Notes: generated by a model not told the origin, from the letters alone. DNA of 10,748 bases from Bacteroidota bacterium (GCA_030824175.1 JAVBYH010000089.1:1-10748), one strand, 5' to 3'; shown: positions 1 through 6,759, counted from the first letter of the stretch. Numbers and translations are program-made.

Positions 1-1
1 G

Positions 2-925
2 ATGGTGTCGGTGATCGTCCCCCTCCTGAACGAGGAAGAATCGCTTCGCGAACTCGCCGAACAACTGAAGAATTCGCTGCAGCGCATCACACAAAATTAC
101 GAGGTTCTCTTCATCGACGATGGCAGCACGGACGGATCGTTCAAAGTGCTTCGCGAAATCAACGCCCGCAACCGCCGCATGAAGGCGATCCGCTTCCGCC
201 GCAATTACGGCAAGAGCGGCGCGATCATGGTCGGATTCCAGAAAGCCCAGGGCGAATACGTCATCACGATGGATGCCGACCTCCAGGACGATCCGGCCGA
301 GATCACCAACCTTATCAAGGAACTCCGGGGCGGACTCGATGTCGTCTCCGGATGGAAGAAGAAACGCAGGGACCCGATCACTAAAACGATACCGTCGAAA
401 TTTTTCAATTTCGTGACGGGACTCGTCACCGGCATCAAGATCCACGACTTCAACTGCGGACTCAAGGGCTACAAGCGCGAAGTCGTGAAGAGCGTGAACG
501 TGTATGGCGAGCTTCACCGGTATATTCCCGCCCTCGCTCATTGGCTCGGCTTCCGTGTCGGCGAAATCGTCGTGAACCACCGCCCGCGCAAGTTCGGCAA
601 GACGAAGTTCGGGATGGGTCGGTTCTCGCGCGGTTTCCTCGATCTGCTGACGCTCGTGTTCACAACGCGGTTCGCCACGCGGCCCCTCCACCTGTTCGGC
701 GGCTGGGGCATCGTCTCGACGCTCCTTGGCGTGGGCACCGGCGCGTACCTCGTCTACGAAAAACTCGCGAACCAGATCCCGCTGAGCAATCGGCCCCTGT
801 TCATGGTCAGCCTCATCATGATCGTCCTCGGCGTGCAGTTCGTGTCGATGGGTCTCATGGGAGAATTGATCACCAAGGGACAGCAGAGCGAGAAGAATTA
901 TACGATACGCGAAGAAATTCACTGA
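2..925 (+). CDS. Family 2 glycosyltransferase, DPM1/GtrB-like, with C-terminal membrane anchor
   Basis: Predicted membrane-bound transferase moving a sugar from a nucleotide sugar to a polyprenyl-phosphate carrier or a growing surface glycan on the cytoplasmic face. The GT-A fold is visible: an N-terminal VIVPLLNEEESL strand (residues 4-15), the nucleotide-binding DDGSTDGS motif (39-46), the metal-binding DAD triad (91-93) followed by LQDDP, and the basic HRPRKFGKTKFG stretch (193-204) typical of polyprenyl-phosphate glycosyltransferases. Two hydrophobic segments (about 229-252 and 265-289) follow the catalytic domain, as in GtrB/DPMS-like enzymes. The length of 307 residues is normal for the family. 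The ATG lies one base into the window, so a slightly longer N-terminus cannot be excluded, but the protein begins where family members usually begin. The gene is followed by a terminator. The family call is firm; sugar and acceptor are unknown. Confidence 0.92.
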   Translation: MVSVIVPLLNEEESLRELAEQLKNSLQRITQNYEVLFIDDGSTDGSFKVLREINARNRRMKAIRFRRNYGKSGAIMVGFQKAQGEYVITMDADLQDDPAEITNLIKELRGGLDVVSGWKKKRRDPITKTIPSKFFNFVTGLVTGIKIHDFNCGLKGYKREVVKSVNVYGELHRYIPALAHWLGFRVGEIVVNHRPRKFGKTKFGMGRFSRGFLDLLTLVFTTRFATRPLHLFGGWGIVSTLLGVGTGAYLVYEKLANQIPLSNRPLFMVSLIMIVLGVQFVSMGLMGELITKGQQSEKNYTIREEIH

Positions 926-955
926 GACGCACGCGCAATACAATTATAATTCGAG

Positions 956-990
956 AGTGCGGCACGCGTTTGCGCAGCCGCACTTTTTTT
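956..990 (+). terminator. Intrinsic terminator after the family 2 glycosyltransferase
   Basis: GTGCGGC (957-963) pairs perfectly with GCCGCAC (977-983); a flanking A956-T984 pair and a short inner GC helix can extend it. A run of seven T (984-990) follows directly. The hairpin lies 31 nt after the stop of the upstream gene and 34 nt before the next start, so the second glycosyltransferase is probably transcribed separately or by read-through. Confidence 0.75.
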
Positions 991-1024
991 ACCCGTTCGA
1001 TTCAGGTCCACTTATCGCACGATC

Positions 1025-2194
1025 GTGAAAGTACTTATCCTTGGCACGGCCTATCCGATGCGCGGCGGCATCGCGCATTTCATCGCGCTTCTGGCCTCTC
1101 ATCTGAAGAAGCGCCACGAACCGCGCATCTTCTCCTTTACGAGGCAGTACCCCGCATTCCTGTTTCCGGGCAAGACGCAGATGGAGGAGGGGGCGTCCGG
1201 TATTCCCGTCGACGCCTCGGCCGAGATCGATTCGGTGAATCCCTTCAATTGGGTGCGCGTGGGCCTGAAGGCGCGCCGCGAACGGGCCGACGTCATCATC
1301 TATAAGTACTGGCTTCCGTTCTTCGGCCCGTGTTTCGGCACCATCTGTGCCATCGCGAAGTGGAGTCGTCCGACCACCGTCGTCGCGATCTGCGACAATG
1401 TCATTCCGCACGAGCACAGGCCGGGCGATACGGTGTTCACGAAATACGCGTTCGCCTTCACCGACGCATACATCGTCATGTCGGACTCCGTGGAGAAGGA
1501 TCTCCGCGCAATGGTGATGCATCCGCGATACGTGAAGGCGGCGCATCCCGTCTACGAGATCTTCGGAGCCACCCTGCCCAAGCCCGACGCGCGCGCCCGG
1601 CTTGGCATCGGCGAAGGGAACGTCATTCTCTTCTTCGGATATGTGCGCAAGTACAAGGGGCTGCACACGCTTATCGACGCCATGGCGCTCATTCCCCGCT
1701 CGCTCGGCGTGACGCTGCTTGTGGTGGGGGAATATTACGGCGACGAGCAGGAGTACCGCGACCATATCGCACAGGCGGGCGTTGGCGATGTTGTGCGCGT
1801 GCACTCGGAGTACGTGCCGAACGAAAAGGTGGCTGAGTATTTCTGCGCGAGCGACGCCGTCGTCCTGCCCTACGTGTCCGCAACGCAGAGCGGGATCGCG
1901 CAAATCGCGTATCAGTTCAACAAGCCCGTCATCGTCACCGATGTCGGCGGACTCGCCGAGATCGTCGTCGACGGCGTCTCCGGCATCGTTGTGGAACCCG
2001 GCCGTCCGCAGCAGCTCGCCGACGCCGTCATCCGCTTCTACGCGGAGGGGATGGAGCCGCGGCTCGCCGCCGGCGCCGCCGAAGAAAAGAAAAAATATTC
2101 GTGGGACGCGGTCGTTGAAGCGATCGAACAATTACACGAGGGCGGCCGGAGCGATCGACAGGCGTCGTCCGTTCCTCGCCCCAGCACACCCTGA
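1025..2194 (+). CDS. Family 4 glycosyltransferase (GT-B fold)
   Basis: Predicted cytoplasmic or peripheral-membrane glycosyltransferase for a surface glycan. The N-terminal Rossmann half opens with KVLILGTAYPMRGGIAHF (residues 2-19), including the Gly-rich acceptor-side loop of GT4 enzymes. The C-terminal half contains ILFFGYVRKYKGLHTLIDA (201-219), the usual start of the Glycos_transf_1 domain, then LPYVSATQSGIAQIAY (281-296) and PVIVTDVGGLAEIVVDG (301-317), the nucleotide-sugar site. The usual EX7E acidic pair is not evident: the aligned positions read T287 and A295 in an ATQSG context. The GTG start is chosen because the conserved N-terminal strand begins at the second residue; the next in-frame ATG (1055) would cut off the first strand. 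No clear Shine-Dalgarno sequence precedes the GTG. A methyltransferase gene follows after 11 nt. The family is firm; the substrate is unknown. Confidence 0.9.
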   Translation: MKVLILGTAYPMRGGIAHFIALLASHLKKRHEPRIFSFTRQYPAFLFPGKTQMEEGASGIPVDASAEIDSVNPFNWVRVGLKARRERADVIIYKYWLPFFGPCFGTICAIAKWSRPTTVVAICDNVIPHEHRPGDTVFTKYAFAFTDAYIVMSDSVEKDLRAMVMHPRYVKAAHPVYEIFGATLPKPDARARLGIGEGNVILFFGYVRKYKGLHTLIDAMALIPRSLGVTLLVVGEYYGDEQEYRDHIAQAGVGDVVRVHSEYVPNEKVAEYFCASDAVVLPYVSATQSGIAQIAYQFNKPVIVTDVGGLAEIVVDGVSGIVVEPGRPQQLADAVIRFYAEGMEPRLAAGAAEEKKKYSWDAVVEAIEQLHEGGRSDRQASSVPRPSTP

Positions 2195-2205
2195 CAAGGC
2201 AGACA

Positions 2206-3015
2206 ATGCATTACGACCCGATCAAAAAAATATTCGGCGACGCCGCGCGCGGAAGCACCGTGTTCCGCCGCATCTTCTATCTGCTCCTCGATCTCATGTT
2301 CCTGCGGGCGTGGTACGTGAAGCGCGCGCTCCGCACGCTGCTCGATCCGAAGAAGACGGCGTTCACGCTGTTCGACGCCGGATCCGGCTTCGGCCAGTAC
2401 TCGTACTTCCTCGCCCGGCGCTACCCGCACGCCGCCATCCACGCCGTCGACGTGAAGGACGAACAGATCGCCGACTGCAGCGCCTTCTTTCCGCGCTGCG
2501 GTCTCACAAACATCTCGTTTGCCGTCGAGGACCTGACGCAGCCCGTCCATACGGCCGAGTTCGACATGATCCTCTCGGTCGACGTCATGGAACACATCCA
2601 GGACGACGTGCTCGTGTTCAAAAACTTTTACACGGCGCTGAAGCCGGGCGGCATCGTGCTCATTAACACGCCGTCGAACCTCGGCGGCTCCGATGCCCAC
2701 GACGACGAGGACGAGAGCTTCATCGGCGAGCACGCGCGCAACGGGTACGGCGCCGACGAGATCACCGAAAAACTCCGCTCGGCAGGCCTCCATGTGAAGG
2801 AGATCTCCTATACCTACGGCCCGATCGGCATGGCGGCATGGCGGCTCGGCATCAAGTATCCCATGCAGGCGCTCAATGTGAGCAAGGCCTTCTTCCTCGC
2901 GCTGCCGTTCTATTATGCGGCCACACTCTGGCTCACGCTCATCCTCATGTACCTGGACTACGCCGGAACGAATGCCGAGGGGGCCGGATTGCTCGTTACG
3001 GCCGAAAAACGATGA
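2206..3015 (+). CDS. Class I SAM-dependent methyltransferase with hydrophobic C-terminal segment
   Basis: Predicted S-adenosylmethionine methyltransferase of the Methyltransf_11/UbiG-like type. Motif I is FDAGSGFGQYSYFLARRYP (residues 56-74), the acidic end of strand 2 is VDVKDEQ (81-87), FDMILSVDVMEHIQDD (119-134) is the motif around strand 4, and LKPGGIVLINTPS (145-157) is strand 5. A hydrophobic stretch near the C-terminus (about 229-250) could be a membrane anchor, and an aromatic/basic segment near the N-terminus (22-41) could be a membrane-associated helix. The gene starts 11 nt after the glycosyltransferase stop, with AAGG just upstream of the ATG, so the two are probably cotranscribed. 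A glycan or lipid-linked substrate is therefore plausible, but this is inference. The length of 269 residues is ordinary. No terminator was seen before the next promoter. Confidence 0.88.
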   Translation: MHYDPIKKIFGDAARGSTVFRRIFYLLLDLMFLRAWYVKRALRTLLDPKKTAFTLFDAGSGFGQYSYFLARRYPHAAIHAVDVKDEQIADCSAFFPRCGLTNISFAVEDLTQPVHTAEFDMILSVDVMEHIQDDVLVFKNFYTALKPGGIVLINTPSNLGGSDAHDDEDESFIGEHARNGYGADEITEKLRSAGLHVKEISYTYGPIGMAAWRLGIKYPMQALNVSKAFFLALPFYYAATLWLTLILMYLDYAGTNAEGAGLLVTAEKR

Positions 3016-3049
3016 TTTTATTATCGGACCATAAATATTTTTCCAAGGG

Positions 3050-3078
3050 TTGACTTTTAAAGGAGTTTTCCCTATTTT
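3050..3078 (+). promoter_or_regulatory. Promoter of rplU-rpmA
   Basis: TTGACT (3050-3055) and TATTTT (3073-3078) are separated by exactly 17 bp, close to the sigma-70 consensus. The same bases also fit the Bacteroidota pattern: TTG, 20 nt, then TATTTTTA (consensus TAnnTTTG). A start near 3085 would give a leader of about 50 nt before rplU. Confidence 0.7.
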
Positions 3079-3117
3079 TAAGATTCAAATACCAACCTAC
3101 CAGGCTATTTTTGATTT

Positions 3118-3126
3118 GAGGAAGGA
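3118..3126 (+). promoter_or_regulatory. Ribosome binding site that sets the rplU start
   Basis: GAGGAAGGA lies 8 nt before the ATG at 3135. The in-frame ATG at 3126 overlaps this purine tract and so cannot use it. This supports 3135 as the true start and the protein beginning MYAVVEIAGQQ, which is how L21 proteins normally begin. Confidence 0.8.
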
Positions 3127-3134
3127 TGCACACG

Positions 3135-3443
3135 ATGTACGCAGTCGTAGAAATCGCAGGACAACAATATAAAGTGAATCCGACGGAAAAGCTCTACGTT
3201 CCGAGATTAGAGAATGCTGTCGATTCCACGGTGACGTTCGACAAAGTGCTGCTTCGCGCCGACGAGACCTCGATCGTCGTGGGCGCCCCCACAGTGGCCG
3301 GCGCAACGGTTGCAGCCAAAGTGCTCGCGCATGTGAAGGATGACAAAGTCATCGTTTTCAAGAAGAAGAAGCGCAAAGGGTATCGCGTGAAACGCGGTCA
3401 TCGCCAGCAGTACACTGAAATTGAAATTACGTCTATAAATTAA
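3135..3443 (+). CDS. rplU: 50S ribosomal protein L21
   Basis: Structural protein of the large ribosomal subunit that binds 23S rRNA. The 102-residue protein opens with MYAVVEIAGQQYKV and ends with the characteristic basic KKKKRKGYRVKRGHRQQYTEI region (about residues 77-95), which contacts rRNA. The length is typical of bacterial L21. The start at 3135 is preferred over the ATG at 3126 because of the spacing of the ribosome binding site and the family N-terminus. It forms the widely conserved rplU-rpmA pair with the gene 24 nt downstream and is driven by the promoter at 3050-3078. The leader can pair with the ribosome binding site region, but whether that is regulatory is not known. Confidence 0.97.
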   Translation: MYAVVEIAGQQYKVNPTEKLYVPRLENAVDSTVTFDKVLLRADETSIVVGAPTVAGATVAAKVLAHVKDDKVIVFKKKKRKGYRVKRGHRQQYTEIEITSIN

Positions 3444-3467
3444 TATTCAGATAAGGAAGTATCGAGT

Positions 3468-3722
3468 ATGGCTCATAAAAAAGGCGGCGGAAGTTCGCGC
3501 AATGGTCGCGATAGTAATGCCCAGCGTCTCGGTGTGAAGCGCTTCGGCGGGCAGGCTGTGAATGCCGGTGAAATCCTTGTGCGCCAACGCGGCACGAAGT
3601 TTCATCCGGGCGAAAATGTCGGCATCGGTTCCGACGACACGCTCTTCGCATTGAAAAGCGGCGCAGTGAAATTTCACCGTGTCGGCAGAGATCGTCAGGC
3701 CGTTTCCATTATTTTAGCATAA
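3468..3722 (+). CDS. rpmA: 50S ribosomal protein L27
   Basis: Large-subunit protein whose flexible N-terminus reaches towards the peptidyl-transferase centre. The 84-residue sequence begins MAHKKGGGSSRNGRDSNAQR and continues LGVKRFGGQ, the family signature; LVRQRGTKFHPG (residues 37-48) and the LFALKSGAVKFHR segment (59-71) complete a full-length L27. It lacks the cleavable N-terminal extension found in Firmicutes, so the mature lysine/glycine-rich tail is encoded directly. AAGGAAG (3453-3459) lies 8 nt before the ATG. It is the second gene of the rplU-rpmA operon and is followed by a strong terminator. Confidence 0.98.
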   Translation: MAHKKGGGSSRNGRDSNAQRLGVKRFGGQAVNAGEILVRQRGTKFHPGENVGIGSDDTLFALKSGAVKFHRVGRDRQAVSIILA

Positions 3723-3755
3723 ACAGGGACGGTCGTCGGTATGACGAAAAAAACG

Positions 3756-3792
3756 AGTTGCGTGAGAGCTTTTCTTATGCAACTTTTTTTTT
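3756..3792 (+). terminator. Intrinsic terminator of the rplU-rpmA operon
   Basis: AGTTGC (3756-3761) pairs with GCAACT (3779-3784), and the helix can continue inward with G-U and A-U pairs to a small loop near 3769-3771. A run of nine T (3784-3792) follows. An A-run just upstream (3747-3753) can extend the helix with the T-tract and might allow some termination on the other strand too. Confidence 0.85.
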
Positions 3793-3843
3793 GTGCGCAA
3801 AGAAGGTGACGGCGCGCCGCGGGCGTACCTCACCATTTACATT

Positions 3844-3869
3844 CGCGGGCTCTAGTGGTTGTGCCCGCG
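3844..3869 (+). promoter_or_regulatory. Perfect hairpin in the mdh leader
   Basis: CGCGGGC (3844-3850) and GCCCGCG (3863-3869) form a perfect 7-bp, almost all-GC stem with a 12-nt loop. It ends 18 nt before the TGGAG ribosome binding site of mdh. No T-run follows, so it is not an intrinsic terminator. It could be an operator-like inverted repeat, an mRNA-stabilising 5' structure or a chance palindrome. No convincing promoter was found around it. Confidence 0.4.
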
Positions 3870-3898
3870 TTGAACTGAATCTTACTCTGGAGAATTGA

Positions 3899-4822
3899 AT
3901 GAAAATTACAGTTATCGGTGCAGGCAACGTCGGCGCGACGGCTGCACAGCGTATTGCTGAGAAAGAACTTGCCAATGAAGTGGTCCTTATCGACGTCGTC
4001 GAGGGACTCCCCCAGGGCAAGGGACTCGACATGTATGAATCTGCACCCATCGAAGGCTTCGATTCGATGGTTATCGGCACCAACTCCTACGACACGACTG
4101 CCAATTCCGATATTATCGTCATCACCGCCGGCATCGCGCGCAAACCCGGTATGAGCCGCGACGACCTGTTGAACACGAACGCCGGCATCATGAAGTCCGT
4201 CGTCGAACAAGCCGTGAAAGTGTCCCCCAACGCCATCCTCGTTATCGTCTCCAATCCGCTCGATGTGATGGTCCATGTCGCCATGAAGGCTTCGGGCTTC
4301 GACCGCTCGCGCGTCATCGGCATGGCAGGCGTGCTGGACACCGCCCGCTTCCGTTCATTCATCGCAATGGAACTCAACGTGTCGGTTGAAGACGTCACGG
4401 CGTTCGTCCTCGGCGGCCACGGCGATTCGATGGTCCCGCTTCCGCGCTATACCTCCGTTGCCGGCATCCCGCTCACCGACCTGCTCGACGCGGCAACGAT
4501 CGACAAGCTCGTCACGCGCGCCCGCAACGGCGGCATCGAGATCGTCAACTTCCTCAAGACCGGCAGCGCCTATTATGCTCCGTCGGCTGCAGCGGTCCAG
4601 ATGGTCGAAGCGATCGTGAAAGACAAGAAACGCATCCTTCCCTGCGCGGTGCTCCTTAAGGGCGAATTCGGCCTCACAGATACAATCGTGGGCGTGCCGG
4701 TGAAGCTCGGAAGAAAAGGCATGGAACAGATTATCGAGATCAAACTGACGGAATCGGAAGCCGCGGCATTGAAGGCGTCTGCGGATGACGTGAAAGTCAA
4801 TATGGATAAGGTGAAATTTTAG
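3899..4822 (+). CDS. mdh: Malate dehydrogenase (NAD-dependent, LDH-like type)
   Basis: Cytoplasmic enzyme interconverting malate and oxaloacetate with NAD(H) in the TCA cycle, oxidative or reductive. The Rossmann motif VIGAGNVGATAA (residues 5-16) is followed by an acidic residue (D32) at the end of strand 2, which favours NAD over NADP. The substrate loop is GIARKPGMSRDDLL (78-91); its arginines R81 and R87 mark oxaloacetate/malate rather than lactate specificity. VSNPLDVM (117-124), GVLDTARFR (144-152, with Asp147 and substrate-binding R150) and GGHGD (172-176, proton-relay His174) complete the active site. At 307 residues it matches the LDH-like MDH group found in Chlorobi and Bacteroidota. 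TGGAG (3888-3892) lies 6 nt before the ATG. It is separated from rpmA by a terminator and ends at a bidirectional terminator, so it is probably a single-gene unit. Confidence 0.96.
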   Translation: MKITVIGAGNVGATAAQRIAEKELANEVVLIDVVEGLPQGKGLDMYESAPIEGFDSMVIGTNSYDTTANSDIIVITAGIARKPGMSRDDLLNTNAGIMKSVVEQAVKVSPNAILVIVSNPLDVMVHVAMKASGFDRSRVIGMAGVLDTARFRSFIAMELNVSVEDVTAFVLGGHGDSMVPLPRYTSVAGIPLTDLLDAATIDKLVTRARNGGIEIVNFLKTGSAYYAPSAAAVQMVEAIVKDKKRILPCAVLLKGEFGLTDTIVGVPVKLGRKGMEQIIEIKLTESEAAALKASADDVKVNMDKVKF

Positions 4823-4837
4823 AGTTCGTTCGCTCCG

Positions 4838-4892
4838 AAAAAGTATAGTCCGTTTGCGCCCCTTTTCATGGCACAACGGACTGTGCTTTTTT
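4838..4892. terminator. Bidirectional terminator between mdh and the converging operon
   Basis: AGTCCGTT (4847-4854) pairs perfectly with AACGGACT (4875-4882), and further inner pairs bring the loop down to about nine bases. A run of six T (4887-4892) serves the plus strand after mdh, and A5 at 4838-4842 reads as T5 on the minus strand. A smaller nested hairpin, GCACA (4871-4875) with TGTGC (4882-4886), sits directly against the T6 run. It lies between two converging genes, where a shared terminator is expected. Confidence 0.8.
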
Positions 4893-4910
4893 AAACCCGG
4901 CCCGATGTCC

Positions 4911-5885
4911 TCATCGCAGTACGTCGAGGCCCAGGAGGGCCGCCGCGTACGTCAGTTGCTCCCTGAGATCTCCCCTGCAGACCATCTGATGATCCCCCAG
5001 AGAGTGTTTCGTATAGGTGTCGGCGGAATCGAGGGTGATACGCAGCCGTGCCCGCCCGTCCGGATCTGCGGACAGGCCGCCCGCGGTGCCGACAAAGAGG
5101 TCCATCGCCGTTCCGTTGCGCCCGATCCTGCAGAGCGTCACCCGATCGTTCAAGGGCTCCGCCATATCCGGGCTGACGCCGATCTCCCTTTCGTCGTGTG
5201 TTCGCCGCGCCGCCCGTATTTCAGCGGCTGCCGCCGCATCCCGCTTCGCCGCCCGCCGAATACTCCCGCCGCCGACGGCCGGTACGCAAAGCCACTGCGC
5301 GTCTGTCGCCAGACCGTTCACGAGCCGCATCGTTGCCATTGCATCGATGTCTCCCTCGTCGATCCGCTCCGCTCCGTCTTCATCGGCCGGGGAATCAGTC
5401 GAGGCACGGAAGCGTTCGACAGCCTGGACCGCCTCCCACAATGGTACGATCTCCCGGGAATTGCGTATGAACCACACGAATGATCCGTTCCGCTGCAGAG
5501 TGCTGAATACATCCATCGTCGCCGGTGCGGCGTTCCGTTCCAGCAGCATGCGTCCCTTCGACAGCGTGATGAAGCCGCCCACGAAACCGGCGCACAAGGC
5601 AACCGCAGAAAAATGCCCGGCGGCCTTCAGCATCCACAGCTGCACCGCCCCGCTCATCGCGGTGAACACGCCGAGGCCCTGTTTCATGTCGTGGAACAGT
5701 TCGTCGGCCTCTTGCTCGGAGCGCACGGTCACCGGCCGTATGCGGGCGCCTGTGTGACTGAATGCGGAGGCGATCGCACTCTGAATGGCTTCGATGCATC
5801 CGGTGCTTTCCTCGTCTCCGGGCCAGAAGCCGGATTCCAGAAAAACGATTGAGGTGATGGGGGTCGAGTGGGTGAGCGTGATCAT
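4911..5885 (-). CDS. Uncharacterised protein, possible short L-fucose isomerase-like sugar isomerase
   Basis: 324 residues, beginning MITLTHSTPITSIVFLESGF. The ATG at 5885 is chosen because the reading frame above it runs into the MOSC gene with composition unlike a protein N-terminus. Several segments recall the L-fucose isomerase-like family (COG2407): an alpha/beta N-terminal half with VFTAMSGAVQLWMLKAAG (residues 73-90), an EGDIDAMATM stretch (177-186) where that family has an acidic metal-binding motif, and a C-terminal LGDHQMVCRGD (296-306) resembling the family's histidine-containing end. E177, D179 and H299 would then be candidate metal ligands. The protein is clearly shorter than typical members (over 400 residues). 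The match is from memory of motifs, so the function stays tentative; it may be a distinct family with the same fold. It is the last gene of the minus-strand operon, 46 nt after the MOSC gene, with only a distant AAGGG as possible ribosome binding site. Confidence 0.7.
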   Translation of the reverse strand: MITLTHSTPITSIVFLESGFWPGDEESTGCIEAIQSAIASAFSHTGARIRPVTVRSEQEADELFHDMKQGLGVFTAMSGAVQLWMLKAAGHFSAVALCAGFVGGFITLSKGRMLLERNAAPATMDVFSTLQRNGSFVWFIRNSREIVPLWEAVQAVERFRASTDSPADEDGAERIDEGDIDAMATMRLVNGLATDAQWLCVPAVGGGSIRRAAKRDAAAAAEIRAARRTHDEREIGVSPDMAEPLNDRVTLCRIGRNGTAMDLFVGTAGGLSADPDGRARLRITLDSADTYTKHSLGDHQMVCRGDLREQLTYAAALLGLDVLR

Positions 5886-5931
5886 AGTATGTTGGTTATC
5901 AATCCCTTTGCGTTCCGGTGTGCGGCATGTG

Positions 5932-6759
5932 TCACTTCCCCGTGTCGTATTGTGCGGGGATACACTCGATCGTGTCGCCGACGCCGATCGATCCCGGTGT
6001 GCGGACGAGGGCATTCTGCCCGAAAAGTATTTTGCCCCCGGTCTTCCTGAAGCCTGCAAGTGTTGCAAGGGGTTCGGTGCCTTTGTGCCCCGTCCGCTGA
6101 TCGATCGTTGTAATGACGCAGCGTGCGCACGGCTTGACGATCTCCAGCACAGCTCCGCCTGCCGTCATGGTGCTCCATGCGTCTTCGGCGAACGGCTCCG
6201 CACCTTCCACGACAATGTTGGGCCGGAATCGGTCCATCGGCACCGACTCCGCCAGCCGCGTATTAAGCGCGTCGAGCGACGCTTGTCCCACGACAAGCAC
6301 GGGAAATCCATCCGAGAACGCCGTCTGCTCGTGATGCCGCGCGTATGTTGCGTCGACAGCCCGCCTCGCATCGTCGGGAAAATATACGACGGCGCACGGT
6401 TCCCCCAGAAGGGCGCTCATCCAGTCGCTCGCTTCGCGGTCCGATTCCATGGCGTCGACGGCATCGTCCCACACAACAACCGTCCGTCGAACCGCCGATG
6501 AGGGATACAGCGGCAGATGCATCTCGCCGTAACCGGGTGCACTGAGTTTCAGTCGCATCACGTCGATCGAGACGTCAATCTGAGAAAGGAGGGGATGTGT
6601 GCGCTGAGAAATGAATGATCCAGCGGCATCGACGACCATCCAGCGCCTGTCGAAACGCAGTCCGCGCTCTTCAACCGATGAGTGGCGGAGTGCGATGCCC
6701 CGTGCGGATTTTAAAGGGTAAATGTAGATGTCTTTGATGCGGAGACCGCGCTGTGTCAT
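5932..6759 (-). CDS. MOSC domain protein, YcbX/mARC-like molybdenum-cofactor enzyme
   Basis: Predicted cytoplasmic molybdenum-cofactor protein. The family reduces N-hydroxylated compounds, taking electrons from a flavin or iron-sulfur partner. The N-terminal MOSC_N beta-barrel is seen as IKDIYIYPLKSARGI (residues 8-22) and GLRFDRRWMVVDAAGSFISQR (33-53). The MOSC domain contains FRPNIVVEG (178-186) and KPCARCVITTIDQRTG (209-224). Its C-x-x-C pair (C211 and C214) corresponds to the conserved motif holding the Mo-ligand cysteine in YcbX and mARC. The barrel end, FGQNALV..GSIGVGDTIE, completes the domain. The length of 275 residues equals that of the short mARC-like forms, and there is no fused ferredoxin domain as in E. 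coli YcbX, so a separate electron donor is needed; none is encoded here. The start codon overlaps the stop of the upstream HATPase gene by 4 nt (ATGA), implying translational coupling. Confidence 0.9.
   Translation of the reverse strand: MTQRGLRIKDIYIYPLKSARGIALRHSSVEERGLRFDRRWMVVDAAGSFISQRTHPLLSQIDVSIDVMRLKLSAPGYGEMHLPLYPSSAVRRTVVVWDDAVDAMESDREASDWMSALLGEPCAVVYFPDDARRAVDATYARHHEQTAFSDGFPVLVVGQASLDALNTRLAESVPMDRFRPNIVVEGAEPFAEDAWSTMTAGGAVLEIVKPCARCVITTIDQRTGHKGTEPLATLAGFRKTGGKILFGQNALVRTPGSIGVGDTIECIPAQYDTGK

Noticed and set aside
541..1305. Plus-strand open frame of 254 codons overlapping both glycosyltransferases
   Set aside because: It is an arginine- and proline-rich out-of-frame shadow crossing the terminator at 956-990; both genes it overlaps have firm family motifs.
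989..2131. Long open frame of 380 codons antisense to the family 4 glycosyltransferase
   Set aside because: It is low-complexity in composition (rich in R, D, G, V, H), has no recognisable motif, and mirrors a clear gene on the other strand. High GC content commonly keeps such antisense frames open.
2038..2793. Antisense open frame of 251 codons over the methyltransferase
   Set aside because: There are no motifs, and all SAM-binding motifs are on the plus strand in one continuous frame.
3106..3113. TATTTTTG as a Bacteroidota -7 promoter element for rplU
   Set aside because: It matches TAnnTTTG exactly but has no TTG about 20 nt upstream, and transcription would start inside the ribosome binding site.
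5886..6068. N-terminal extension of the isomerase-like protein by 61 residues
   Set aside because: The extension overlaps the end of the MOSC gene in another frame and has arginine/serine-rich shadow composition. The alpha/beta fold appears to start just after the ATG at 5885.
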